From Verrucomicrobium sp. BvORR034 (GTDB lineage: Bacteria; Verrucomicrobiota; Verrucomicrobiia; Verrucomicrobiales; Verrucomicrobiaceae), in the NCBI RefSeq assembly GCF_000739635.1, contig NZ_BATQ01000151.1, forward strand, positions 38,622 to 102,621: a DNA stretch of 64,000 nucleotides, given 5' to 3'. A program made the position numbers and the translations under genes. Positions 27,092 through 35,171 of this stretch are shown here, one piece after another (the stretch's first letter is position 1; every line of letters starts with the position of its first letter). Under the pieces are notes generated by a model, which did no database searches, had not been told where the DNA came from, and saw nothing but the letters and a program-made list of their open reading frames with translations.

Positions 27092-27119
27092 GCCCTGGGT
27101 GTTCCACCCGGGGCTTTTT
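27092..27119 (+). terminator. Intrinsic terminator of the ilvA leader
   Basis: A 10-bp stem (27092-27101 with 27105-27114), 3-nt loop TTC and a TTTTT run, followed by GTTAT. It lies 40 bp upstream of the ilvA start codon, inside its own leader and not at a gene end, which points to conditional termination. Confidence 0.85.
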
Positions 27120-27158
27120 GTTATCTGCCCAGCATTTCCCCAGACTTTTTCTCCCATC

Positions 27159-28430
27159 ATGAATCCTTCAACCACTGCCGAACCCTCCTCCACTGCCGCC
27201 AGCGTTTCCCTTTCGGAAATCGTCGCCGCCCGACTGCGCATTCAGGGGGCGGTGGCCCGGACGCCGTGTGTGGAGTCGGCAGCGCTGAGCGAGCTCACCG
27301 GAGCGCATGTTTTCTGCAAGCAAGAGCACCTTCAGCGGACGGGCAGCTTCAAGGAGCGAGGGGCTCGCAACGCCTTGGCGCAGCTCACGGCGGAGGAAAC
27401 CCAGCGTGGGGTAATCGCCGCCTCGGCCGGAAACCACGCCCTGGGGCTTTCCTGGCACGGCCGCCAGATGAACATCCCAGTGACGGTGGTGATGCCCCGC
27501 TTCGCCCCGCTGGTAAAAGTGGCCCGCTGCCGCCGGTTCGGTGCCAATGTGGTGCTGCATGGGGACACCTTTGATGAGGCCCGCAGTGAGGCCATGCGGA
27601 TGGCGGCGGCGCTGCAACTCAAGTACGTGCACCCCTTTGATGATCCACATGTGATCGCCGGCCAGGGTACGCTGGCGTTTGAGATCCTGGAGCAGGTGCC
27701 GGATGCGGACGCGATCATCGTGCCAGTGGGTGGAGGCGGCCTGCTGGCGGGTGTGGCCACAGTGCTGCACGCCTTGAAGCCCAATCTGCAAATCATCGGG
27801 GTGGAGCCGGCCAATGCCGCCTGCTTTGCCGCGGGACTTCAGGCGGGCGAGCCCGTGCACATCTCCACGAGGTTCACGCTGGCCGATGGCCTGGCGGTGG
27901 CCGAGGCAGGCAAGAACACGCTGCAAATCGCGAAACCACTGGTGCACCGCGTGGTGAGCGTGGGTGAAGAAGCCCTGGCGCTCGCCATGCTGCGACTCGC
28001 CGAGCTGGACAAATGCGTGATCGAAGGGGCCGGAGCCACCGGACTGGCCGCCATGCTGGCCGGGCTGCTGCCCGATCTGGCGGGCAAGCGCGTGGTGTTG
28101 CTGCTCACCGGTGGGAACATTGATCCCCTCGCCCACAGCCGGGTGATCGAGCGCGGCCTGGCAGCGGACGGCCGCATCTACCGCTTCGACGCCCTCATCA
28201 GCGACCGCCCCGGCGGGCTGGTGCATCTCTCTTCCGTGCTCGCCCAGGCCGGGGCCAATGTCACGGAGATCGTGCACAACCGCACCTTCGCAGGACCGGA
28301 TCTGTCACGGGTGCACGTGCTGTGCACCGTGGAAACCCGCGATCGGGGGCACATTGCCGAAGTACAGGCCCGGCTGGCCGAAGCGGGTGTGGAACTGGCC
28401 GGTGCGGAGAGACCTTTATTCGCGGCGTGA
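27159..28430 (+). CDS. ilvA: Threonine deaminase (threonine ammonia-lyase), PLP-dependent, with ACT domain
   Basis: 423 residues from the ATG at 27159. Converts L-threonine to 2-oxobutanoate, the first step of isoleucine synthesis. The PLP Lys65 is in LQRTGSFKERGARNAL. The cofactor loops ASAGNHALG and VPVGGGGLLAG follow, and the C-terminal cofactor-site LLTGGNID is present. Residues about 345-423 form a single ACT domain (FDALISDRPGGLVHLSSVLAQAGANV), as in the medium-length allosteric form. The preceding Ile leader peptide and attenuator argue for a biosynthetic, isoleucine-controlled enzyme and against a purely catabolic TdcB. The stop codon is followed at once by a CACAGAG repeat element. 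Confidence 0.92.
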   Translation: MNPSTTAEPSSTAASVSLSEIVAARLRIQGAVARTPCVESAALSELTGAHVFCKQEHLQRTGSFKERGARNALAQLTAEETQRGVIAASAGNHALGLSWHGRQMNIPVTVVMPRFAPLVKVARCRRFGANVVLHGDTFDEARSEAMRMAAALQLKYVHPFDDPHVIAGQGTLAFEILEQVPDADAIIVPVGGGGLLAGVATVLHALKPNLQIIGVEPANAACFAAGLQAGEPVHISTRFTLADGLAVAEAGKNTLQIAKPLVHRVVSVGEEALALAMLRLAELDKCVIEGAGATGLAAMLAGLLPDLAGKRVVLLLTGGNIDPLAHSRVIERGLAADGRIYRFDALISDRPGGLVHLSSVLAQAGANVTEIVHNRTFAGPDLSRVHVLCTVETRDRGHIAEVQARLAEAGVELAGAERPLFAA

Positions 28431-28632
28431 CGTCAGGGGTGGATGGATGTTAGGAAATAAACCACAGAGAACACAGAGACAGATTTTTTAGACAGGATTA
28501 ACAAGATTGGATTCAGATTAACAAGATGAGGAGCAATGCCTTCATCTTACGCGGTTGCTGAGACCTTTTGAGATTTGCTTTTTGAAGTTTGAAGTTTTGA
28601 TCTCCTCTGTCTTCTCTGTGCCTCTGTAGTTT
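28431..28632. repeat. CACAGAG palindromic-ended repeat, copy A
   Basis: It begins directly after the ilvA stop with CGTCAGGGGTGGAT and then runs from ACCACAGAGAACACAGAG to CTCTGTGCCTCTGTAG, imperfect inverted ends. The 39-bp core at 28490-28528 (AGACAGGATTAACAAG...) is repeated exactly, in reverse orientation, at 37535-37573 in copy B. The 208-bp gap contains nothing else. Confidence 0.8.
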
Positions 28633-28638
28633 ATTTCC

Positions 28639-29262
28639 TCATCCATTTTTCCCAGGTTCCACAAAGGTTCTGAAGGTGAGGTTCACTCTCGGCTCACTCA
28701 CTTTCTTGGTGGGTGGCAGGCGGTGGAGCCAATGGGATTGGGTGGAGCCTTTCATCTCCAGGAGGCTGCCGTGTTCGAGGAGGAGGGAGACGGTGCCCAG
28801 GGCGGGGCGGGTTTTGTGTTTGAAGGCGAACTTGCGTTCAGCCCCGAGGCTGATGGAGGCGATGGAGGTGTTCTTTCCCATCACCTTTTCATCGTCGCTG
28901 TGCCAGCCCATGCCTTCTTCGCCCGTGTGGTAGAGATTGGCGAGGCAGGAGTTGTAGGTGGTGCCGGTGGCCTTTTCGATAAGCGCCTTGATCTCGCGCA
29001 GTTCCGGGGTCCAAGGCAGGGCGGTTTTGGTGGCCCCTGAGTAGGTGTAGGCATACGGGGCGTCTCCGTACCACGCCACCTTGCGCGCGGTGGTGATGCG
29101 ACGGCCGTAGAGGACCACCTCGTCGTGAGTCCATGCAAGGGTGTTGGTGAGGGCTATGAAGTAGCGGTCGGCTTCGGCCAGCGTGAAGATGCGACCGTGG
29201 TAGAGCGTGGTGCCGTCGCAGGGGAGGAGGTTGGCGGCGGGATCTGGCGCGAAGAGGTCCAT
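28639..29262 (-). CDS. alkB: AlkB-like 2-oxoglutarate/Fe(II) dioxygenase (ALKBH2-like)
   Basis: 207 residues, one complete AlkB domain. Fe(II) ligands are H121 and D123 in GWHSDDE and the distal His at 180 in SHWLHRLPPTKK. The 2-oxoglutarate Arg lies in PRVNLTFRTF (Arg192). The wording of the last two motifs is closer to the eukaryotic ALKBH2/3 type than to E. coli AlkB. Expected reaction: oxidative removal of methyl groups from 1-methyladenine and 3-methylcytosine in DNA. There is no adaptive-response Ada gene beside it. An insertion sequence sits 142 bp upstream of its start and may have separated it from its original promoter region. Confidence 0.88.
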   Translation of the reverse strand: MDLFAPDPAANLLPCDGTTLYHGRIFTLAEADRYFIALTNTLAWTHDEVVLYGRRITTARKVAWYGDAPYAYTYSGATKTALPWTPELREIKALIEKATGTTYNSCLANLYHTGEEGMGWHSDDEKVMGKNTSIASISLGAERKFAFKHKTRPALGTVSLLLEHGSLLEMKGSTQSHWLHRLPPTKKVSEPRVNLTFRTFVEPGKNG

Positions 29263-29403
29263 TTGATCGGTACGTCCGTGGGCAGTGCGTCAGTGCGTCA
29301 AGGTGTTGGGGGTGATTGGACGAAGCACGCGGGTTCGGCTTGCGGAGGTATCACATAGACGTGGGGGACGATGACAAAATTCTTGGGAGAGCCGCATTTT
29401 ATC

Positions 29404-30739
29404 GGCGCTTCGCTGGATTGAGTGGGTAGAACTGGCCTTTTGGGAGAAGTTTGCTAGAGGATGGGGATGGATCAGAACAGCTTGTTTGAGGCGGCATTGG
29501 GCCTGACGGCACCTTGGAAGGTCACCGGCAGCGGTCTGGAGCGTGATGAGAGTGGCAAGATGTTCCTGTGCCTGGAGATTGAGGTGCAGCCCGGTGCGAA
29601 GGTGCCGTGTCCCTGCTGTGGCCAGCCTTGCACTGCCTATGATCATGAGTTGAAACGTTGGCGGCATTTGAACTTCTGGCAGCACGCCACCTACTTGAGT
29701 GCAAGGGTGCCGCGTGTGGACTGCCCGGAACACGGGGTGAGGCAGGTGGAGGTTCCTTGGGCGAGAGCGGGCAGCGGCTTTACGTTGATGTTTGAAGCGC
29801 TGGTGATGGCCCTGTCCAGAGAGATGCCCGTCAGCGCGGTGGCCGCGCTGGTTGGGGAGACTGACACCCGGCTGTGGCGGGTGGTGCATCACTATGTAGG
29901 GCAGGCGCATGCGGCCCAGGACTGGAGTGAGGTTCATACGCTGGCCATTGATGAAACAGCCACCCGCAAAGGCCACCGCTATGCCACCGTGGCGGTTGAT
30001 CTTCGGCCCGAGACAGGAGCTTCTGCACGCCTGTTGTTCATGACGCCCGGACGTAGCGGTGAGTGCGTCCAGCAAGTGGCCCTGGCCATGCCAGCGCATG
30101 GAGCGCAACCCAACCAGGTCAAAATGGTGGCCATGGATCTGAGCCCCGCATATCAGAAGGGGGCGGCGGAGCACTTCCCCGCAGCGCAGGTGGTCTTTGA
30201 CCGCTTCCACGTCATGAAGCTGGCGCAGGATGCCACAGATGAGGTGCGCAAGCAGCTGCATCGCATGGGTGGCGATGTCAAAGGGGGGCTGTGGGCCTTG
30301 CGAGGCAATCGGGAGGGACTCAAAGCCCCGCAGAAGCAGTTGCGAGACGAGTTGTGCGCCCGGTACAAGGAAATCGGCCGCGCCCTTGCGCTGCGTGAGC
30401 ACTTGCAGGAGACCTGGGAGTGGACTGGAGCCTTCATGGCAGGGTATCATCTCAAGCAATGGTGCCAGTGGGCTGACCGGAGCCGGCTGGAGCCGGCTGG
30501 AGCCGTATCGCAAGCTGTCACGCACGATCAAAAAACACTGGGAGGGCATCCTCGCATACTACCCCAACCGGATAACCTCGGCGGCCATTGAGGCAATCAA
30601 CGGGGTCATTCAAACAGCGCGCCGACGTGCGCGAGGCTTTCGCAACTTTGCCAACTTTAAAGCCATAGCCTACTGGATGGCCGGAGATCTGGACTTGAAG
30701 CTTCGGCCCGCCTTTACCCACCCATAACAGCGAAGAGCC
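29404..30739 (+). mobile_element. ISL3-family insertion sequence with 8-bp target duplication
   Basis: 1336 bp. The ends are imperfect 25-bp inverted repeats (left GGCGCTTCGCTGGATTGAGT, right inverted GGCTCTTCGCTGTTATGGGT, both continuing GGGTA), and GGCTCTTCG is typical of ISL3 tips. The flanks carry an identical 8-bp sequence ATTTTATC at 29396-29403 and 30740-30747, the target duplication length expected for this family. The element holds one transposase gene, now frameshifted. It landed at the edge of a hairpin of another repeat (30745-30759), so that repeat was present before the insertion. Confidence 0.92.
29461..30727 (+). pseudogene. ISL3-family transposase, frameshifted by a 10-bp tandem duplication
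   Basis: DDE-type transposase of the IS204/IS1001/IS1096/IS1165 group. Seen are an N-terminal zinc-finger region (CPCCGQPC, DCPEHG), the catalytic core (VHTLAIDETATRKGHRY, KMVAMDLSPAY, VVFDRFHVMKL) and a C-terminal part (EAINGVIQTARRRARGFRNFANFKAIAYW). AGCCGGCTGG occurs twice in tandem at 30481-30500. After it the frame ends early at 30591. Removing one copy restores SRLEPYRKLSRTIKKHWEGIL in the proper frame to 30727. The element is therefore probably immobile unless served by another copy. A programmed frameshift is less likely because no slippery run is present. Confidence 0.88.
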
Positions 30740-30744
30740 ATTTT

Positions 30745-30808
30745 ATCCCTGAAAGGGATATGTAGCACAGCCCAAGGTTGGACGAGCCCTAAGCGAGTCA
30801 ACCTTGGG
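30745..30808. repeat. AGCCCAA-GTTGG repeat with variable hairpin, copy 1
   Basis: Hairpin ATCCCT-GAA-AGGGAT (30745-30759), a short link, then a large stem-loop CCCAAGGTTG (30771-30780) pairing with CAACCTTGGG (30799-30808) around GACGAGCCCTAAGCGAGT. The copy at 58751-58816 (opposite strand) has CCCAACGTTG/CAACGTTGGG and the hairpin GATCCCA-TTC-TGGGATC, so both stems have changed with their pairing kept. A third, looser copy is at 47199-47235. Confidence 0.8.
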
Positions 30809-30909
30809 TTTGCAGAGGATAGAGCGTCAGGTGCGGAGGCCGATGGAATGACCTACGATTCTCCGTCAGACTTGGAGACCCATGAGAGTGTGCAACTGAG
30901 GAACTACGG

Positions 30910-31297
30910 CCGACTGAAGTCGGTACTCCAACCCGCTGCGATGATATCTTTGAGTGATCAGTTCGCGGAGTCCACCAGTGCCAGAGGGTGGAAGATTTCC
31001 GGGGAGGGCAGTGCGTTCTCCACCTGGCGACGAAGTCGCTGTGGAGTGCGTGCGTGAAGCGCCGCTTTCGTGGCTCACAGAGAGTGCGAGGAATCCATCA
31101 GCCGAACAGGGGGCGGAATCACCTCCCCTATTTTGCCCTGTCGGTCCGTCCGGACAATGCGGCGCTTCACGCCGCACTCCACAGCCCCGCGAGCGGGGCC
31201 AGGTGTTGGTCGTGCCTCTCACGTTGAAAATGAAACAAGCTGGTGTTGCTCTTGGAATGAGCCTCACCGTCCCGCATGCGGGACGGAACTCCAACCC
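30910..31297. repeat. Cluster of variable-hairpin repeats in the gap before the LRR gene
   Basis: The gap 30809-31364 has no convincing gene. It holds: CCGAC-TGAA-GTCGG then TACTCCAACCC (30910-30934); GCGAC-GAA-GTCGC then TGTGGAGTGCG (31027-31050); the same TGTGGAGTGCG unit inverted (31173-31183) next to GCCCCGC-GA-GCGGGGC (31184-31199); and CGTCCCGC-AT-GCGGGACG then GAACTCCAACCC (31268-31297). The constant parts match other copies in the window while the hairpin stems differ. Confidence 0.7.
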
Positions 31298-31364
31298 TCT
31301 TCGTTGGAAGTGACGGGCTGGAGTTCGGAAGGGTTGGTTCCTAGATCGAACCGGGTGGGTTGCC

Positions 31365-32567
31365 TTACTCAAACTTCAGGGTCACCTTGGGCAGGAGTTC
31401 CTTCACCTTGGCCTGCACTTCAGGAGTGTAACCCTTGGGGCGATTCACGAGGCGCAGTTCCTTGAGGTGGGCGAAGGACTTCAACAGAGGCAGGCGCTCC
31501 TCGGTGAGCTCCACGCTGTTGAGCTCGAGGCTTTCCAATCCCTTGATGCCAGCCACGGCCTGCAAATCAGCATCGGCCAGAGACTTGGCATTGGTCAGTG
31601 TGAGGCGGCGGAGGGTGGTCATGCCTTTGATGGCGGCGATGCCTTCCGGAGCGTCGAGGCCGTCGCCGAGTTGCAGGTACTCCAGGGACATCTTCGCCAC
31701 GTGGACAAGGCTGCCGGGTGTGGCGTTCTTGCTGCCGAGTTCCAAGCCTTTGAGTTTGGTGAGCTTGGGAAGGGCGGCCACACCGGCGTCGCCACATTTG
31801 GCATGGGCAAGGCTGATGCTCTCCAGGTTCGGGAACTTCTCGCAGAGGAGGGTGAGCCCCTCGTCATCAATGCTGCTGCCACGGTGGCTCACCCGGGTAA
31901 GCGCTGTCCAACCCTCGAACTTGGCATACGCATGCCCCTTCATCCCGGTACCCACGAAGGAGAATGCCTCGAGCTGCTTCAGCCCAGCGAGCTTTTCCAG
32001 ACCGACATCGCTGAGCTTGCCGTTGTTGGTGAACTTGAGCGCCTTCAAGGTCTTGAGTTTGCCCAGCGGGGCGATCCAGTCATCGCTGCACTTGGTGGCG
32101 ATGATGTTGAGGGACTCGATCTTGGAAAGCCGGCCCACGTGCTCGAAGAAGGCTGCATCATAGGGGTCGGTCTTGCGATGGTCATGCGGCCCCGCATTGG
32201 GGATGCCGAGGTCCACCACTTTCAAAGTCTCGAAGAGGGAAATGTCCCCGACGGCAGCTTGTTTGAGGCTGTCTGGCGTGACGTTGATCTTCTCCACCTT
32301 TCCAGGTGAGATTTCGATGGCCTTCAGGATGGCCTCCACATGCGTCTTCTCATCGGCGGCGGCAAGGATGGCAGCGGCGTTGTCCTTGATGGCCTGTTTG
32401 AGTTTCGCATCGGCCGTCTCAGCGATTACCTTGTCCAGATCCGCCTGGGTCTTCACGCCAGAGAGGGCATCCCCGGGTACGGCGAAGGCGAACGGAGAAA
32501 CAGAGACCAAGGCTGCCAGCGAGCAGGCCAGCAATACGGAGGAGCGACGACGGAGGGACAGCTTCAT
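31365..32567 (-). CDS. Exported leucine-rich-repeat protein
   Basis: 400 residues from the ATG at 32567, which begins a signal peptide (MKLSLRRRSSVLLACSLAAL). Longer upstream starts would remove it. After an N-terminal helical part, repeated LRR units are seen from about residue 140 (LKTLKALKFTNNGKLSDVGLEKLAGLKQLEAF, FPNLESISLAHAKCGDAGVAAL, IKGLESLELNSVELTEE). Probably a periplasmic or outer-surface binding protein. PVC bacteria carry many such proteins of unknown partner. It is divergent from a ThuA gene with a strong hairpin in the shared upstream region. Confidence 0.8.
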   Translation of the reverse strand: MKLSLRRRSSVLLACSLAALVSVSPFAFAVPGDALSGVKTQADLDKVIAETADAKLKQAIKDNAAAILAAADEKTHVEAILKAIEISPGKVEKINVTPDSLKQAAVGDISLFETLKVVDLGIPNAGPHDHRKTDPYDAAFFEHVGRLSKIESLNIIATKCSDDWIAPLGKLKTLKALKFTNNGKLSDVGLEKLAGLKQLEAFSFVGTGMKGHAYAKFEGWTALTRVSHRGSSIDDEGLTLLCEKFPNLESISLAHAKCGDAGVAALPKLTKLKGLELGSKNATPGSLVHVAKMSLEYLQLGDGLDAPEGIAAIKGMTTLRRLTLTNAKSLADADLQAVAGIKGLESLELNSVELTEERLPLLKSFAHLKELRLVNRPKGYTPEVQAKVKELLPKVTLKFE

Positions 32568-32650
32568 GAGAAAGAGGAGAGGGTGAGTGCGAGAAGAGGC
32601 AAAGGTACAGAAAAACTCCACTCCCCTGGCGCTTCTTATACTTATCCGCA

Positions 32651-32676
32651 GGAACCCCCGAAACCTCGGGGGTTCC
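32651..32676. other. Perfect hairpin between divergent genes
   Basis: GGAACCCCCGA (32651-32661) pairs exactly with TCGGGGGTTCC (32666-32676) over 11 bp with loop AACC. It lies between the starts of the LRR gene (32567) and the ThuA gene (32753), so it is not placed as a gene-end terminator. It could be an operator, a leader hairpin or a repeat. No T-run follows on either side. Confidence 0.55.
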
Positions 32677-32752
32677 CGCGTTGGGGGGGGAAGTTGCGCC
32701 ACCCGTCTGCAAGACATCGACCAAGCCGCCGTACCTTTGCTCCGATCCTCCT

Positions 32753-33664
32753 ATGAAACTGCACCGTCTTCTGCACACCTTCACCCTCGCTGCGGCCCTG
32801 CTGGTCGCCGTCACCGCCTCCGCGGCGGACAAGCTGAAAGTCCTGATCGTAGATGGTCAGAACAACCACAACTGGCAGGTTACCACGCCTGTCCTCGTGA
32901 ATGCCCTGGAGAGCAGCGGTGCCTTCACCGTGACCGTCTCCACCGCTCCGGTGAAAAATTCACCTGCCGACGCCTGGAAGAGCTGGCAGCCGAAGTTTAG
33001 CGACTACGCCGTGGTGGTGAGCAACTACAACGGTGCCGACTGGCCTGAGACCGTGCAGAAGAGCTTTGAGACCTTTGTCCAGAATGGCGGGGGCTTCGTC
33101 TCCGTGCATGCTGCGAACAACTCCTTCCCTGCCTGGAAAGCCTACAACGACATGATTGGCGTGGGCGGTTGGGGTGGGCGCAATGAGAAGAGCGGCCCCT
33201 GGCTCTATGTGAAGGATGGCAAACTCTTCCGCGACACCACGGCAGGCAACGGCGGCGCCCACGGCCCGCAGCACGAATTCCTCATCCAGGTCCAGAATGC
33301 CGCCCACCCGATCACCAAGGGTCTGCCAAAGACCTGGATGCACTCCAAGGACGAGCTGTACAGCAAGCTGCGCGGCCCGGCGGAGAATGTGGAAATTCTC
33401 ACCGCCTCTACTTCTGACCTGACTGGCGTGCTGGAGCCCAACTCCATGGTGCTGACCTATGGCAAGGGACGTGTCTTCCACACCACACTGGGCCATGCGG
33501 ACTACTCGATGCTGGATCGCGGCTTCTACACCCTGCTCCAGCGCGGCACTGAGTGGGCCGCCACGGGCAAGGTGGTGGCCACCGCCGCCGTCCCGGCGGA
33601 CTTCCCCACGAAGGAGCGGGTGTCCGTGGTGAAGCTGGAGGGCTACCCGAAGCCTGCGAAGTAA
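32753..33664 (+). CDS. Exported ThuA-like protein
   Basis: 303 residues from the ATG at 32753, with a signal peptide (about 1-24, ending TASAAD). One ThuA (trehalose-utilisation-like, class I glutamine-amidotransferase fold) domain: LKVLIVDGQNNHNWQV, VQNGGGFVSVHAANNSF, GWGGRNEKSGPW, HPITKGLPKTWMHSKDELY, and GKGRVFHTTLGH. Proteins of this type are common in PVC bacteria and are linked to sugar metabolism. ThuA itself acts in 3-keto-sugar metabolism in rhizobia, but the reaction of these exported versions is not known to me. A related domain opens the 1505-residue protein at 13269. A hairpin follows the stop. Confidence 0.85.
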   Translation: MKLHRLLHTFTLAAALLVAVTASAADKLKVLIVDGQNNHNWQVTTPVLVNALESSGAFTVTVSTAPVKNSPADAWKSWQPKFSDYAVVVSNYNGADWPETVQKSFETFVQNGGGFVSVHAANNSFPAWKAYNDMIGVGGWGGRNEKSGPWLYVKDGKLFRDTTAGNGGAHGPQHEFLIQVQNAAHPITKGLPKTWMHSKDELYSKLRGPAENVEILTASTSDLTGVLEPNSMVLTYGKGRVFHTTLGHADYSMLDRGFYTLLQRGTEWAATGKVVATAAVPADFPTKERVSVVKLEGYPKPAK

Positions 33665-33692
33665 GTCGCTCAGCCTGATCACCCTTCCGCTG

Positions 33693-33719
33693 GAAGCCAG
33701 CCCCGGCCGGGCTGGCTTC
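33693..33719 (+). terminator. Hairpin after the ThuA gene, likely terminator
   Basis: GAAGCCAGCCC (33693-33703) pairs exactly with GGGCTGGCTTC (33709-33719), 11 bp with a 5-nt loop, 28 bp after the stop. It lacks a clear T-run, so it could be a Rho-independent terminator of weak type or simply an mRNA 3' end stabiliser. Confidence 0.5.
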
Positions 33720-33820
33720 TGCGCATCCCGGGGACAGGATTGTCAGCGCCCCCGGCTTGCACATTGAGTCTGGCACCGCTACAGACACCCTCTCAGTCGA
33801 TTCGTTTTCCGTCACACCCC

Positions 33821-35056
33821 ATGCAGCTTCGCTCCTTCCAGGGCCTTGTGCCCACTCCCGAACTCGCGCCTCAGGTCGCGGCCGTGCCCTATGACGTTGT
33901 CAATCGTGCCGAATCCAAGGCACTGGGCGAGAGCAACCCGATCAACCTGATTCACGTGGACCGTGCGGAGATCGACCTGCCAGACAGCGTGGGCGACTAC
34001 GACGATGCCGTGTACGCCAAGGCGGTCGAGAATTTCAAGAAACTCCAGGCGGACGGCGTGCTCGTGCGTGAAGCCGCACCCTGCATGTACCTCTACCGTC
34101 AGGTGATGGGCGAGCACGCCCAGACCGGCCTGGTGGGTGTGTGCAACATCGAGGACTACGAGAACGACATCATCCGCAAGCACGAGAAGACGCGGAAGGT
34201 GAAAGAGGATGACCGCACCCGTCTGGTGGACGAGCTGAGCGCCAACACCGGCCCGATCTTCCTGACCTACCGCGACCATGCTGGCGTGCTGGCCCTGACC
34301 AAGAAGCACGAGACGGAAGACGCCCCGATCAACGACTTCGTCGCGCCCGATGGCATCCGTCACCAGGTGTGGCGTCTGCCCGCAGAGACCTGCGAGGCGA
34401 TCAGCAAGTACTTCGCGGAGGAGATCCCCCTCGCCTACGTGGCGGATGGTCACCACCGCAGCGCCAGTGCCGCCCGCGTGGGCAAGGAGCGCCGCGACAA
34501 CAACCCGAACCACACAGGCCAGGAGAACTACAACTGGTTCCTGAATGTGCTCTTCCCCGCCAGCGAGCTGAAGATCCTCCCCTACAACCGGGCGGTGAAG
34601 AACCTCAACGGCCACTCCCTGCAGGAGTTCCTGGAAAAGATCGGCGCGATCTTCTCCATGGATCCCAATGGCAAGAAGACGCCGGAGAAGGCGGGCGAGG
34701 CCTGCATGTACATCGGCGGGGTGTGGCACACGCTCAACTGGGAGCCCACTCCGGACGCCACGCCTGAGGACGCCCTGGACGTGAGCATCCTGCAGCAGCG
34801 GGTGCTGGCCCCGGTGTTGGGAATTGACGATCCGCGCACGAGCGACCGGATCGACTTCATCGGCGGCATCCGCGGCACGGCGGAGCTGGAAAAGCTGGTG
34901 GACAGCGGCTCCCATGCCGTGGCCTTCAGCATGTACCCCACGACGGTCTCGCAGCTCATGGACATCGCCGACGCCGGCCAGATCATGCCGCCCAAGAGCA
35001 CCTGGTTCGAGCCCAAACTTCGCTCGGGCCTCTTCATTCACACCCTCGACAACTGA
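33821..35056 (+). CDS. DUF1015 family protein
   Basis: 411 residues from the ATG at 33821; the upstream start at 33740 adds a non-matching leader. The family signature is clear: MQLRSFQGLVP, VAAVPYDVVNRAESKAL, NPINLIHVDRAEID, then YVADGHHRSASAARV in the middle, and the C-terminal IMPPKSTWFEPKLRSGLFIH. The DGHHR motif recalls the ParB/sulfiredoxin-like active site, so an ATP-using function is possible. Cytoplasmic, no signal. No direct functional link with its neighbours is visible. A hairpin (GGCGGTGGCA/TGCCACCGCC, 35075-35103) follows it. Confidence 0.82.
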   Translation: MQLRSFQGLVPTPELAPQVAAVPYDVVNRAESKALGESNPINLIHVDRAEIDLPDSVGDYDDAVYAKAVENFKKLQADGVLVREAAPCMYLYRQVMGEHAQTGLVGVCNIEDYENDIIRKHEKTRKVKEDDRTRLVDELSANTGPIFLTYRDHAGVLALTKKHETEDAPINDFVAPDGIRHQVWRLPAETCEAISKYFAEEIPLAYVADGHHRSASAARVGKERRDNNPNHTGQENYNWFLNVLFPASELKILPYNRAVKNLNGHSLQEFLEKIGAIFSMDPNGKKTPEKAGEACMYIGGVWHTLNWEPTPDATPEDALDVSILQQRVLAPVLGIDDPRTSDRIDFIGGIRGTAELEKLVDSGSHAVAFSMYPTTVSQLMDIADAGQIMPPKSTWFEPKLRSGLFIHTLDN

Positions 35057-35171
35057 CGCCGGATTTCGCGCCCGGGCGGTGGCACCGCATTTTTGCCACC
35101 GCCTTGGCCCACATCCGGCATCTGATGTCTCTCCCGGGATGGCCTTCATTTGAGGACGTCCCTGCATTGCG

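Larger units (their letters stand above)
26999..27119 (+). promoter_or_regulatory. Isoleucine transcription attenuator of ilvA (segments 1-4)
   Basis: Four competing segments can be read directly. Segment 1, CCTGCCTCG (26999-27007), pairs with segment 2, CGGGGCAGG (27042-27050), over 9 bp. Segment 2, CATCCGGGGC (27038-27047), pairs with segment 3, GCCCTGGGTG (27092-27101), over 10 bp (antiterminator). Segment 3 pairs with segment 4, CACCCGGGGC (27105-27114), over 10 bp with loop TTC, followed by TTTTT (terminator). Segments 2 and 4 differ at one base in ten. An Ile-rich leader peptide spans segment 2. A ribosome stalled at Ile codons frees segment 2; one reaching the stop covers it. This is classical translation-coupled attenuation. 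Confidence 0.85.

Noticed and set aside
27018..27158. Longer start for threonine deaminase from the TTG at 27018
   Set aside because: It would run through the leader peptide and terminator. The protein family starts near the ATG at 27159.
29461..30727. Programmed ribosomal frameshift in the transposase
   Set aside because: The frame change coincides with an exact 10-bp tandem duplication and removal of one copy restores the normal protein. No slippery A or T run is present at the site, so a mutation is the simpler explanation.
30866..31372. 168-residue minus-strand frame in the gap before the LRR gene
   Set aside because: It covers several interspersed hairpin repeats; composition is Arg/Pro/Ser-rich and no motif is seen.
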